NCBI RefSeq assembly: GCF_900182695.1
Contig: NZ_FXTK01000004.1
Location: 186,001 to 250,000 of the forward strand
Direction: 5' to 3'
Source: Paracoccus laeviglucosivorans
GTDB lineage: Bacteria > Pseudomonadota > Alphaproteobacteria > Rhodobacterales > Rhodobacteraceae
Length of the DNA: 64,000 bases
The notes below the pieces were generated by a model. That model had not been told where the DNA came from. It worked only from the letters and a program-made list of their open reading frames with translations, and did not search any database. The translations under genes and the position numbers were made by a program. How positions within the stretch are numbered: position 1 is the first letter of the stretch; the number at the start of each line of letters is the position of its first letter. Positions 1-8,195 of the stretch are shown in pieces.

Positions 1-220
1 CGCCTATTCCCAGCTTGTGATGCGGGCCGATCAGATCGACTGGCGCGCGATCGAAGGCGCGCGGTCGGTCGGCGTCACCGCAGGCGCATCCGCCCCCGAG
101 GTGCTGGTCAATGAAGTGATCGACGCCTTCCGCGAACGCTATGACGTGACCGTGGACATGATCGAGACCGCACGCGAAAACGTGGAATTCAAGGTGCCGC
201 GCGTCCTGCGCGAAGCCTGA
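1..220 (+). CDS. ispH: 4-hydroxy-3-methylbut-2-enyl diphosphate reductase, C-terminal part
   Basis: Last step of the MEP isoprenoid pathway: a cytosolic [4Fe-4S] enzyme that reduces HMBPP to IPP and DMAPP. Only the last 73 codons lie in the window (first complete codon at base 2); the gene enters from the left. The segment TAGASAPE followed by a helix ending VPRVLREA matches the IspH C-terminus, in which this Ser/Ala-rich loop contacts substrate. The iron-sulfur cysteines lie outside the window. A strong hairpin follows the stop codon. Confidence 0.9.
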   Translation, partial: AYSQLVMRADQIDWRAIEGARSVGVTAGASAPEVLVNEVIDAFRERYDVTVDMIETARENVEFKVPRVLREA

Positions 221-243
221 ACGTCGCGATTGCCGGAACGCCT

Positions 244-276
244 CTGCCGCCGCTATGCTGGCGGCAGTTTCGTTTT
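244..276 (+). terminator. Rho-independent terminator after ispH
   Basis: A perfect 8-bp stem (CTGCCGCC / GGCGGCAG, loop of 8 nt) is followed at once by TTTCGTTTT. The T-run directly abuts the Shine-Dalgarno sequence of the next gene, so it may be leaky or regulatory rather than an absolute stop. Confidence 0.75.
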
Positions 277-289
277 GGGAGGGACGTAA

Positions 290-616
290 ATGACCGCATT
301 CCTGATTGCCGAAGTGAAGGTCACCGATGACGCATGGGTGCCCGATTACGCCGCCCGCGTGCATGACATCGCCGCCAAGCACGGTGGCCGCTACCTGTCG
401 CGCAGCGGCAATATCGACACGCTGGAAGGCCAGCCAACGGATGAGACGCTGATCGCCCTGATCCAGTTTCCCGACCGCGCCAGCGCCCATGCCTTCGCCA
501 ACGACCCGGAATATGCCCCCTTTGGCAAGGCCCGGCAGGATGGTTCCGTCAGCCATTTCCGCGTGATCGATGATACCGATCTGGCGGGTGCGATCCCCTA
601 TCTGCCCAAACCCTGA
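290..616 (+). CDS. DUF1330 family protein
   Basis: 108 residues. It resembles the DUF1330 group of small dimeric alpha/beta-barrel (ferredoxin-like) proteins, whose biochemical role is not established. Typical features are the N-terminal strand FLIAEVKVTD, the central GGRYLSRSGN segment, a strand LIALIQFPD, and the helix ASAHAFANDPEYAPF. The start is set by a GGGAGGG ribosome site a few bases upstream. It follows ispH by 69 bp with a terminator hairpin in between, so its own promoter would have to lie inside the ispH end or the gene depends on read-through. No catalytic residue can be assigned. Confidence 0.8.
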   Translation: MTAFLIAEVKVTDDAWVPDYAARVHDIAAKHGGRYLSRSGNIDTLEGQPTDETLIALIQFPDRASAHAFANDPEYAPFGKARQDGSVSHFRVIDDTDLAGAIPYLPKP

Positions 617-623
617 TCGCGGC

Positions 624-652
624 TTTCCGGCCCCGGCATTCGCGCCTATACT
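624..652 (+). promoter_or_regulatory. Candidate sigma-70 promoter for the GST-LysE-rnhA operon
   Basis: TTTCCG at 624-629 and TATACT at 647-652 are separated by 17 bp, just upstream of the GST start. This is sequence resemblance only; the -35 match is moderate. Confidence 0.4.
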
Positions 653-682
653 GCCGCATTGAACCATAAGGCAGGTAAGAAA

Positions 683-1288
683 ATGCGTCTATATTCAATG
701 CCCTCGTCGGGAAACAGCTACAAGGTGCGACTGCTTTTGTCGCTTTTGGGGCGCGACGTTCAGACGGTGGACGTGGAATATCAGACGCAGGCGCTGGACA
801 GCGCCAAGGCCGAAGGGCACATGCCCTTTGGCAAGGCGCCGGTGCTGGAACTGGATGATGGCCGCCTGCTGCCGGAATCGAACGCGATCCTGTGCTGGCT
901 GGGCGAAGGGACGGATTTCATCCCCGCCGATCCCTTTCACCGGGCCGAGATGCTAAGCTGGATGTTCTGGGAACAGAACCAGCACGAAGGCGTCGTGGCC
1001 GTCCGCGCCGCGCTGCAATACTATCCCCACCGCCGCGCTCAGGCCACGCCCGAGCGGATGGCGGCCCTGCTGGAAAGCGGTCATGCGCTGCTGCAGATCA
1101 TGGATGATCATCTGTCATCGCGCGAATGGCTGGTCGGCGGTGCGGTCAGCCTGGCCGACATATGCCTTTACGGCTACACGCACACGGCGGGCGAACGCGG
1201 CGGCTTTGACATGGCGCGTTTTCCGGCAGTGAATGGCTGGCTGGCCCGCGTGGCGGCCCTGCCCGGCTATAAGGGGCTGACGGCGTGA
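683..1288 (+). CDS. Glutathione S-transferase family protein
   Basis: 201 residues with an N-terminal thioredoxin-like GST domain ([24 protein letters not shown], then [26 protein letters not shown] with the cis-Pro and the Glu-Ser glutathione-binding pair) and an all-helical C-terminal domain. It probably conjugates or reduces an electrophilic substrate that cannot be named from sequence. The ATG at 683 was preferred to an in-frame TTG at 659 because GST homology begins there and an AGG-type ribosome site precedes it. The stop overlaps the GTG start of the LysE-type gene by 4 bp, so the genes are translationally coupled. Confidence 0.85.
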   Translation: MRLYSMPSSGNSYKVRLLLSLLGRDVQTVDVEYQTQALDSAKAEGHMPFGKAPVLELDDGRLLPESNAILCWLGEGTDFIPADPFHRAEMLSWMFWEQNQHEGVVAVRAALQYYPHRRAQATPERMAALLESGHALLQIMDDHLSSREWLVGGAVSLADICLYGYTHTAGERGGFDMARFPAVNGWLARVAALPGYKGLTA

Positions 1289-1887
1289 GCTGGGATTACC
1301 TGCTGACCAGCCTGATCGTCTGCATCTCTCCGGGGATCGGCGTGATCTATACCTTGTCGGCCACGCTGGGCGGCGGAATGCGGGCCGGCTTTTGGGCCTC
1401 GGTCGGCTGCACGCTGGCGACCGTCCTGCATATGCTGATCGCCATGGCCGGACTTGCCGCAGTGCTGCATACCAGCGCGATGCTGTTTCAGGCGGTGAAA
1501 TTCGCGGGCGTCGCCTATCTGCTGTGGATGGCATGGGCGGTGCTGAAGGATCGCGGCGGCATGTCGGTCGCGCCCTCGGCCCCCGGCCCCGCCATGCGGA
1601 TCATCCGGCGGGCGGTGCTGCTGAACCTGCTGAACCCCAAGCTGCCGCTGTTCTTCATGGCTTTCCTGCCACAGGTCATGCCGCAAGGCGCGGGTCTGGC
1701 GATGTTGACCAAGTTGGGCCTGACCTTTTCCGCGATCACCTTTCTGACCTTTCTGGGCTATGCCGTGTTGGCCGCCAGCGGGCGCGATGCGCTGCTGGCA
1801 TCGGACACGGTGATGCGCTGGCTGAAACGCGCCTTTGCCGCCAGCTTCGCGGCGCTGGGGCTGAAACTGGCGATGGCACGGGCATGA
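1285..1887 (+). CDS. LysE/RhtB family amino-acid exporter
   Basis: 200-residue inner-membrane protein with about six hydrophobic segments. The family signature near residues 12-20 ([17 protein letters not shown]) and the helix [17 protein letters not shown] identify the LysE/RhtB translocator family, which exports amino acids such as lysine, homoserine or threonine; the substrate here is unknown. The start is GTG, overlapping the GST stop by 4 bp. Its own stop overlaps the rnhA start by 4 bp, so all three genes are coupled in one operon. Confidence 0.88.
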   Translation: MSWDYLLTSLIVCISPGIGVIYTLSATLGGGMRAGFWASVGCTLATVLHMLIAMAGLAAVLHTSAMLFQAVKFAGVAYLLWMAWAVLKDRGGMSVAPSAPGPAMRIIRRAVLLNLLNPKLPLFFMAFLPQVMPQGAGLAMLTKLGLTFSAITFLTFLGYAVLAASGRDALLASDTVMRWLKRAFAASFAALGLKLAMARA

Positions 1888-2360
1888 CCGAACTTTACGC
1901 ATGGACCGACGGCGCGTGCAGCGGCAATCCCGGCCCCGGCGGCTGGGGCGTGTTGATGCGCGCAATGGATGGCGACAGCATCGTCAAGGAACGCACCCTG
2001 CAAGGCGGCGAGGCCGACACCACCAACAACCGCATGGAGCTGATGGCTGCGATCTCTGCTCTGGAAACCCTGACGCGGCCCAGCCAGATCACCGTGACGA
2101 CCGACAGTGCCTATGTCAAAAACGGCGTCACGCAATGGATCCACGGCTGGAAGCGCAATGGCTGGCGCACCGCCGACCGCAAGCCCGTCAAGAATGCCGA
2201 GCTGTGGCAGCGTCTGGACACGGCGCAGGCGCGCCACACGGTGCGCTGGGAATGGATCAAAGGCCATGCCGGGCATCCCGAAAACGAACGTGCGGACGAA
2301 TTGGCCCGCGCCGGAATGGCCCCCTACAAGCCCGCAAAGGTGAAAGCCCTTGAGCCTTAG
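1884..2360 (+). CDS. rnhA: Ribonuclease HI
   Basis: 158 residues. It cleaves the RNA strand of RNA-DNA hybrids (R-loops, primer remnants) with two metal ions. The catalytic carboxylates are all visible: Asp9 in [14 protein letters not shown], Glu52 in NNRMELMA, Asp74 in TTDSAYV and Asp138 in NERADELA, with the flexible-loop His131 in GHAGHPEN. The ATG at 1884 overlaps the LysE stop; the frame stays open far upstream, but the protein family starts here. The next gene starts inside its last codons. Confidence 0.96.
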   Translation: MTELYAWTDGACSGNPGPGGWGVLMRAMDGDSIVKERTLQGGEADTTNNRMELMAAISALETLTRPSQITVTTDSAYVKNGVTQWIHGWKRNGWRTADRKPVKNAELWQRLDTAQARHTVRWEWIKGHAGHPENERADELARAGMAPYKPAKVKALEP

Positions 2361-2979
2361 CATCCTGCTGCCATGGCTGGACTATGCCAGCGTGCTGGTC
2401 TTTGCGCTGACCGGGGCGCTGGTCGCCAGCCGGGGGCAATTGGACGTGGTGGGTTTCATATTCTTCGCCACGCTCACCGGCATCGGCGGCGGCACGCTGC
2501 GCGACCTGCTGCTGGGCCGCACCCCCATCTGGATGGAGCGGTCGGAACTGCTGCTGCTGACCTCGGGCGCGGCAATTCTGGTGTTCTTCACCGCGCATCT
2601 GCTGGAAAGCCGCTATCGTGTGCTGTTGTGGCTGGACGCCTTTGCGCTGGCCGTGGCGATCCCTGCGGGCGTCGGCGTGGCCATGACCTCGGGGGCGGAT
2701 CCGATCGTGACGGTCGCCATGGGCGTCATCACCGGCACATTGGGCGGCATCATGCGCGATGTGGTCGGCAACGAAGTGCCGCTGGTCCTGAAACAGGGAG
2801 AGCTTTACATCACAGCAGCCTTTGGCGGCGCGTTGGTGGCGGTGATCCTGATCTTCGTTGGCTTTCCGCGCCCGATGGCGCTGATCTTTTGCGGCATGGT
2901 CGTGCTGGCGCTGCGGGCGGGCAGCATGGCGCTGGGATGGCGTCTGCCCACCTATCGCGCCCGACCGCCCCGGCTTTAA
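2350..2979 (+). CDS. TRIC-type trimeric cation channel family protein (UPF0126/YicG-like)
   Basis: 209-residue integral membrane protein with about seven hydrophobic helices. Two copies of a glycine-rich motif ending in Arg-Asp are visible ([11 protein letters not shown] near residues 47-57 and [11 protein letters not shown] near 134-144), the pseudo-repeat typical of prokaryotic TRIC channels, which form K+-permeable homotrimers. The start is TTG at 2350, inside the end of rnhA (11-bp overlap), so it is probably translated by coupling. Its stop overlaps the VOC gene on the other strand tail-to-tail by 4 bp. Physiological ion and role are inferred from the family. Confidence 0.85.
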   Translation: MSLSILLPWLDYASVLVFALTGALVASRGQLDVVGFIFFATLTGIGGGTLRDLLLGRTPIWMERSELLLLTSGAAILVFFTAHLLESRYRVLLWLDAFALAVAIPAGVGVAMTSGADPIVTVAMGVITGTLGGIMRDVVGNEVPLVLKQGELYITAAFGGALVAVILIFVGFPRPMALIFCGMVVLALRAGSMALGWRLPTYRARPPRL

Positions 2980-3299
2980 CGGTCGGACCAGACCGCCATT
3001 TCGGTCCCGCCGGGTTCGCGAAACTGGAACCGCCGCCCGCCGGGAAATTCAAAGATCGGCCGCGTGATCCTGGCCCCCGCCTTGGTCACACACGCCAGCG
3101 CTGCTTCCAGATCATCGGTGCGCAGGATGATCAGCGGCGGCGCCAGCGGCCCTTGGGCAATCCCGCCAGACACGCCCGCATCGGCCAGTTCTTGATAATC
3201 TGGGCCGTAATCGTTGAAGCTCCAGCCAAAGGCATCGGCAAAGAACCTCCGGGTCGCCCCAAGATCGGGCGAGTTGAATTCCACGTAATCGATCTTCAT
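2976..3299 (-). CDS. VOC (glyoxalase/bleomycin-resistance fold) family protein
   Basis: 107 residues forming one VOC module. It opens with KIDYVEFNSPDLGATRRFFADAFGW (beta-alpha start of the fold) and ends FREPGGTEMAVWSD, a typical terminal strand. The His/Glu metal ligands of glyoxalase I are not clearly present, so it may be a metal-independent binder or need a dimer partner; no substrate can be inferred. A strong AAGGAG ribosome site precedes the ATG. It lies 11 bp downstream of the truncated haemoglobin gene on the same strand and is probably cotranscribed with it. Confidence 0.82.
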   Translation of the reverse strand: MKIDYVEFNSPDLGATRRFFADAFGWSFNDYGPDYQELADAGVSGGIAQGPLAPPLIILRTDDLEAALACVTKAGARITRPIFEFPGGRRFQFREPGGTEMAVWSDR

Positions 3300-3310
3300 C
3301 GCAAGTCTCC

Positions 3311-3712
3311 TTAGCGCAGAACCGGGGGCTGGGCGGCGTCACGGTGCAGCCCCTCGACACCCATGCGCAAGCCTGCACCGATGCGATGGGCAAGTGCCGA
3401 CCATGCCCGCGCCGTCTCCTCGGGCAAGGTGCGGCGCAGGGTTTCGTCAAACAGCATCAGCCAATCGGGGAAATGAACCGCGCGGACATTTCCGGCCTGC
3501 ATATGGGCGCGCATCGGACTGCCGTCATAGCTGCGTTCGTAAAGGATCGCATTGCGCCAGAATGCGGCGATCTTCGCCTCATGCGCGGGCCAGTCGGTGA
3601 TATGGGCGGCAAAGATCGGGCCCAGCACTTCATGCCGCCGGATCGCGCCATAGAAGGTGGCGACGACGCGGTCGATCTGTTCAGGGGTGACGGGGATGCG
3701 CGGCGGGATCAT
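3311..3712 (-). CDS. Group III truncated haemoglobin
   Basis: 133 residues. It contains the landmarks of class III (Ctb-like) truncated globins: IDRVVATFYGAIRRHEVLGPIF, TDWPAHEAKIAAFWRNAILYERSYDG and MRAHMQ, whose His is the likely proximal haem ligand, followed by a short C-terminal helix. The family binds O2 or NO in the cytosol and has been linked to nitrosative stress and microaerobic growth. The frame is open to 3853, but I chose the ATG at 3712: globin homology starts there, and the longer version would run over the ileS promoter and read as low-quality sequence. It probably forms an operon with the VOC gene downstream. Confidence 0.85.
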   Translation of the reverse strand: MIPPRIPVTPEQIDRVVATFYGAIRRHEVLGPIFAAHITDWPAHEAKIAAFWRNAILYERSYDGSPMRAHMQAGNVRAVHFPDWLMLFDETLRRTLPEETARAWSALAHRIGAGLRMGVEGLHRDAAQPPVLR

Positions 3713-3794
3713 ATGGGGGATATGGCCCCCGCGTGCGGCACGCGCAAGGCCCGGTTCAGGGGCGGCCCCATGCCCACAGCACCGCAAGCCGTGC

Positions 3795-3823
3795 TTGCAG
3801 CCTTGCGGGGGGTTTTCTATAAC
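3795..3823 (+). promoter_or_regulatory. Candidate sigma-70 promoter for ileS
   Basis: TTGCAG at 3795-3800, 17-bp spacer, TATAAC at 3818-3823. This predicts a leader of about 105 nt before ileS. No T-box structure is recognisable in the leader. Confidence 0.55.
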
Positions 3824-3936
3824 CGCCTCCATGTTCAGCACGGGTCGGATCATTCGAATTACCCGCCCGGCGGCTTAGGGGTTCCTTCGCCGTCGGGTTA
3901 CGCACGCCTGCCCTGCCACCGAAGGATCCCCGCCAG

Positions 3937-6849
3937 ATGAGCGATACCGCCGAAAACGCGACCGACTACCGCGACACCGTATTCCTGCCCCAGACCGATT
4001 TCCCCATGCGCGCGGGCCTGCCCCAGCGCGAACCGGAATGGCTGGACCGCTGGGAACGCATGGGCATCTATGACCGCCTGCGGACGAAACAGGGTCGCAC
4101 GCCCTTTATCCTGCATGACGGCCCCCCCTATGCGAACGGCCATCTGCATATCGGGCACGCGCTGAACAAGGTGCTGAAGGATTTCATCACCCGGTCCCAG
4201 CAGATGATGGGCCGCGACGCGCGCTATGTTCCGGGCTGGGACTGCCACGGACTGCCGATCGAATGGAAGATCGAGGAGCAGTATCGCCAGAAACAGCAGA
4301 ACAAGGACGATGTCGACATCGTCGAGTTCCGCCAGGAATGCCGCGCCTTCGCCCAGGGTTGGGTCGAAACCCAGCGCGAGGAATTCAAGCGTCTTGGCAT
4401 CATCGGCAAGTGGGAAGACCCCTATCTGACCATGAACTATCACGCCGAGGCGGTGATCGCGGCCGAGTTCATGAAGCTGCTGATGAACGGCGCGCTGTAT
4501 CAGGGCTCGAAGCCGGTGATGTGGTCGCCGGTCGAAAAGACCGCGCTGGCCGAAGCCGAGGTGGAATATCACGACCATACCAGCCACACGATCTGGGTGC
4601 GGTTCGGGGTGCAGGCGTCGCAGGGTATTTGGGGAACTGAGAAGCCGGTAAGCGTCGTGATCTGGACCACGACGCCGTGGACCATCCCGCAGAACCGTGC
4701 CGTCGCCTATAACCCGACCATTGCATACGGTCTTTATCGCGTCGGCGAGGTGGCGGAAAACGCCACCGCGAAGACAGGTGAATTGCTGGTGCTGGCCGAT
4801 GCGCTGGCCGAAGGCGTGATGAAATCCGCCAAGGTCGCCGATTTTGAGCGGGTTCGCGACGTGACGGCGTCCGAGATGGAGGGCATCGTGCTGGCCCATC
4901 CTTTCCGTGGCGTCGAGGGCGGCGCGGGCGAATGGGACTATGACGTGCCGCTGTTGCCGGGCGATCATGTGACCGACGACGCTGGCACGGGGTTCGTGCA
5001 TACCGCGCCGAGCCATGGCGATGACGACTATCAGCTGGGGCTGCGTTTCAACCTGCCCATGACCTATAACGTCGAGCCGGATGGCAGCTATCGCGCCGAT
5101 CTGCCGATCTTTGGCGGTCAGGCGATCCTGACGCCCGAGGGTGCGGAAGGCCCGGCCAATGTCAGCGTCATCAAGCAGCTGGCCTATGCGGGCGCGCTAC
5201 TTGCCAAGGGCAAGATCAAGCATAGCTACCCCCATAGCTGGCGGTCAAAGGCGCCGCTGATCTATCGCAACACGCCGCAATGGTTCGCCGCCATCGACCG
5301 CAAGCTGGATGACGGTATGGGCGAATATGGCGACACGATCCGCACCCGCGCGCTGACCAGCATCGACAAGCTGGTGCGCTGGACGCCGCAGACCGGGCGC
5401 AACCGCCTGTATTCGATGATCGAGAACCGCCCGGACTGGGTGCTGTCGCGTCAACGCGCCTGGGGCGTGCCGCTGACCTGTTTTGTCAAGCGCGGCACCC
5501 GACCTGACGATGCCGACTTCCTGCTGCGCGACCAGCGCGTCAATGACCGCATCATCGAAGCTTTCGAGAAAGATGGCGCAGACATTTGGTATCACGCTGA
5601 TTTCAAGGTGCGGATGCTGGAAGGGGTGGCTGATCCTGATGCTTACGATCAGGTCATGGACGTGCTGGATGTGTGGTTCGACTCTGGCTCGACCCATGCT
5701 TTCGTGATCCGCGATCGGGCCGACGGCAGCCCCGATGGCATCGCCGATCTGTATCTGGAAGGCACCGACCAGCATCGCGGCTGGTTCCATTCGTCCCTGC
5801 TGCAAGCCAGCGCGACCAAGGGCCGCGCGCCCTATAAGGGCGTGCTGACGCATGGCTTTACGCTGGACGAAAAGGGCATGAAAATGTCCAAGTCGCTGGG
5901 CAATACCACCGCGCCCGCCGATGTCATCAAGGAATACGGCGCCGACATCCTGCGGCTTTGGGTGGCGCAGTCGGATTACACCGCCGATCTTCGCATCGGG
6001 AAAGAAATCCTGAAGGGCACCGCCGACAGCTATCGCCGGTTGCGTAACACGCTGCGCTTCGTTCTGGGCAACCTTGACGGCTTTACCGAGGCCGAGCGCG
6101 TCCGACCCGCCGACATGCCCGAGTTGGAACAGTGGGTGCTGCATCGCCTTGCGCAGATCGACCATCATCTGCGCAAGGGTTACGACGCCTATGACTTTCA
6201 GGGCGTGTTCCAGACGGTGTTCCAGTTCGCGACCGTGGACCTGTCGGCCTTTTATTTCGACATCCGCAAGGACGCGCTTTATTGCGACGCGCCCGACAGC
6301 CCGAACCGCCGCGCCGCGCGGACCGTGCTGGACATTCTGTTCCACCGTTTGGTGACGTGGCTGGCCCCGGTCCTGCCCTTCACCATGGAGGATGTGTGGC
6401 TAAGCCGATTCCCGTCCGAGGATGACAGCGTGCATCTGCACGACTTCCCGGTGACGCCCGCCGACTGGCTGAACGAGCCCCTGGCCCGCAAATGGGATGG
6501 TATCCGCCGCACCCGTCGCGCCGTGACGGCTGCGCTGGAAATCAAGCGGACCGACAAGACCATCGGCGCCAGTCTTGAAGCCGCGCCCGTGGTGCATGTC
6601 GAGGATGCCGAGGTGCTGGAGGCGCTGAAATCGGTCGATTTCGCCGATATATGCATCACCTCGGGGCTAAGTCTGACGGCCGATCCTGCCCCGTCCGAGG
6701 CCTTCCGCCTGCCGGACGTGGCGGGTGTCGGCGTGGTCTTCGAGGCGGCCGAGGGCGAGAAGTGCCAGCGTTGCTGGAAGATCCTGCCCGATGTGGGCAG
6801 CCATGCGCATCCGGGCACCTGCGCCCGCTGCGACGCCGCGCTAAGCTGA
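3937..6849 (+). CDS. ileS: Isoleucyl-tRNA synthetase
   Basis: 970 residues, the usual length for the class Ia bacterial enzyme that charges tRNA-Ile. The HIGH signature is at residues 71-74 (GHLHIGHAL) and KMSKS at 649-653. The CP1 editing domain with its TTPWTIPQNRAV strand lies between them, and a C-terminal zinc ribbon has Cys943, Cys946, Cys962 and Cys965. The Rossmann and anticodon-binding regions are intact with no frameshift. It is monocistronic: a promoter lies upstream and a 10-bp-stem terminator follows the stop. The ATG at 3937 follows a weak GAAGGA-type ribosome site. Confidence 0.97.
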   Translation: MSDTAENATDYRDTVFLPQTDFPMRAGLPQREPEWLDRWERMGIYDRLRTKQGRTPFILHDGPPYANGHLHIGHALNKVLKDFITRSQQMMGRDARYVPGWDCHGLPIEWKIEEQYRQKQQNKDDVDIVEFRQECRAFAQGWVETQREEFKRLGIIGKWEDPYLTMNYHAEAVIAAEFMKLLMNGALYQGSKPVMWSPVEKTALAEAEVEYHDHTSHTIWVRFGVQASQGIWGTEKPVSVVIWTTTPWTIPQNRAVAYNPTIAYGLYRVGEVAENATAKTGELLVLADALAEGVMKSAKVADFERVRDVTASEMEGIVLAHPFRGVEGGAGEWDYDVPLLPGDHVTDDAGTGFVHTAPSHGDDDYQLGLRFNLPMTYNVEPDGSYRADLPIFGGQAILTPEGAEGPANVSVIKQLAYAGALLAKGKIKHSYPHSWRSKAPLIYRNTPQWFAAIDRKLDDGMGEYGDTIRTRALTSIDKLVRWTPQTGRNRLYSMIENRPDWVLSRQRAWGVPLTCFVKRGTRPDDADFLLRDQRVNDRIIEAFEKDGADIWYHADFKVRMLEGVADPDAYDQVMDVLDVWFDSGSTHAFVIRDRADGSPDGIADLYLEGTDQHRGWFHSSLLQASATKGRAPYKGVLTHGFTLDEKGMKMSKSLGNTTAPADVIKEYGADILRLWVAQSDYTADLRIGKEILKGTADSYRRLRNTLRFVLGNLDGFTEAERVRPADMPELEQWVLHRLAQIDHHLRKGYDAYDFQGVFQTVFQFATVDLSAFYFDIRKDALYCDAPDSPNRRAARTVLDILFHRLVTWLAPVLPFTMEDVWLSRFPSEDDSVHLHDFPVTPADWLNEPLARKWDGIRRTRRAVTAALEIKRTDKTIGASLEAAPVVHVEDAEVLEALKSVDFADICITSGLSLTADPAPSEAFRLPDVAGVGVVFEAAEGEKCQRCWKILPDVGSHAHPGTCARCDAALS

Positions 6850-6856
6850 AACGAAA

Positions 6857-6880
6857 AGGCCCCGGAGCAATCCGGGGCCT
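6857..6880 (+). terminator. Bidirectional terminator between ileS and the glycosyltransferase gene
   Basis: Perfect 10-bp stem (AGGCCCCGGA / TCCGGGGCCT) with a GCAA loop, lying between two convergent stop codons. The A-run on its left (gaaaa) gives a U-run for the leftward transcript; the T-run on the right is short. Confidence 0.75.
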
Positions 6881-6887
6881 TGTCCTT

Positions 6888-8195
6888 TCATCGGAACCAC
6901 AATCCTGCGCGCTTAAGTTTTTGCCGGATCGGCTGCTCCTGCAAATTCGCGGCACCTGCAAACATCGGGCGCACGACCGACCGACCTTCGCCACCGCCGA
7001 CAAGACGCTGCGCACCTTCATCGGCCGCAAACATCGCGGCGATGCCTTGATCGCGCATCAGATGTTCCAGCAGGTCCAGCACCGGCTCGGCCTCGCGGGC
7101 ATATAGCAGCGACAGGTTGCGGTAATGGCAGGTCACGCTGCCGTCCAGATCGTCAAGCTCCGGCCCCGGCCGTCCGCCGCCAAGCGAATGGATGACCAGA
7201 GGCAGAACGACCTGATCCAGCCATGGATCAAGGCTTTGACATGCCAGTGCCTCGCCCGGATCGGCACGGACGGCCAGCGCCAGTTCCAGAAAGCGGCGGC
7301 CAAAATCCTGCGGATCAGCCCCGAAGAACCAGCCCGCATTGAAATAAAGGTAACGTTCCCAGTGCTCATCCGGTTGGTTCAGGTCCAGCGAGCTTGCGAA
7401 ATTCAACCCGAACCGATCGTAAAGCGATTTCCAGATCGCTGTGTAGCCCGGCCCGTAAAGTGGCGGCAGCGGCCAGCTTGCACTACGCCGCATGGACGCG
7501 GAAGGACGGTCAAAGTCGAAAGCGACCCGATCCAGCGGCCCTGTCACCAGTGTATCGGTGTCGAAGAAGACAAAGGGCTGGCCCGCAGGTAGCAGGGAAA
7601 GCGCCTCGATCTTGTTGCCATAAGGGTATGAACGCCCGAAATATTGCGCGGAAAAGGGCGTAACCTCGGCGCCGAACCGGCCCAGCAATGCGCGGCTATG
7701 GGGATCAAGCGTCGTCGCCACCCCCTGCCACGCCCCCTCCTCGCGTGGCTCTGCGACAATCAGACGGCCCTGCCAATCCGGCGCATTCAAGCGCAGGCTT
7801 GCAGCAAAAAGTGCTGCTTCGGCAGCCAAGCGCCCCTTCTGAGCGACGATCAGGATGTTGAAATTACGACTGTTTCCCGTTGGTTCAGCCATGCCCCGCG
7901 ATGCTATGGCGACGGTCGAAGCAATCGGCGGAGGCGCAATCGGCGGAGGCGCAACTTCGGATGTAGCGTCATCGCGGGATGCCTTTCGCGCCTGACGCTC
8001 AGCGATGCGCGCCTGCTTTCGTGCGTCACGCGCAGCCTGATTGGCTTGCTGACGCAGCGCGCGTGCTTCTGCGTTACCCTGAGTTGCAGTTGCCGCTATC
8101 TCTTTCACCTCGGGGAGATTTTTCTCCTTGCCCGTTTTCGTCACCTTCGATACCTCGGTGTGAAGCGTCCCGGAATCGGCCCCTGCAAGGGCCAT
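6888..8195 (-). CDS. GT-A-like glycosyltransferase with long basic N-terminal arm
   Basis: 435 residues. The catalytic-like part begins near residue 112 (NFNILIVAQKGRL) and carries a DxD-type motif FFDTDT at 212-215, the hallmark of nucleotide-sugar-dependent GT-A enzymes, followed by a YLYFNAGWFFG segment common in such folds. Residues about 40-75 are Ala/Arg/Gln-rich and likely a charged coiled coil, followed by a duplicated APPPI linker. An alternative start at Met102 would give just the enzyme domain. No signal peptide or membrane helix is seen, so it is cytosolic or peripheral. Donor and acceptor are unknown. It is leftward, with an A+T-rich gene-free stretch upstream. Confidence 0.65.
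   Translation of the reverse strand: MALAGADSGTLHTEVSKVTKTGKEKNLPEVKEIAATATQGNAEARALRQQANQAARDARKQARIAERQARKASRDDATSEVAPPPIAPPPIASTVAIASRGMAEPTGNSRNFNILIVAQKGRLAAEAALFAASLRLNAPDWQGRLIVAEPREEGAWQGVATTLDPHSRALLGRFGAEVTPFSAQYFGRSYPYGNKIEALSLLPAGQPFVFFDTDTLVTGPLDRVAFDFDRPSASMRRSASWPLPPLYGPGYTAIWKSLYDRFGLNFASSLDLNQPDEHWERYLYFNAGWFFGADPQDFGRRFLELALAVRADPGEALACQSLDPWLDQVVLPLVIHSLGGGRPGPELDDLDGSVTCHYRNLSLLYAREAEPVLDLLEHLMRDQGIAAMFAADEGAQRLVGGGEGRSVVRPMFAGAANLQEQPIRQKLKRAGLWFR
7922..7951 (+). repeat. 15-bp tandem duplication in the glycosyltransferase gene
   Basis: The 15-mer beginning CAATCGGCGG occurs twice head-to-tail, encoding the repeated APPPI linker. Its length is a multiple of 3, so expansion or loss keeps the reading frame. 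Confidence 0.85.

Noticed and set aside
3713..3853. N-terminal extension of the truncated haemoglobin
   Set aside because: Would run over the ileS promoter and encodes sequence unlike globins; the ATG at 3712 fits the family.
3824..3936. T-box or other riboswitch in the ileS leader
   Set aside because: T-box leaders are a feature of Gram-positive lineages; no T-box sequence or specifier stem is visible in the roughly 105-nt leader.
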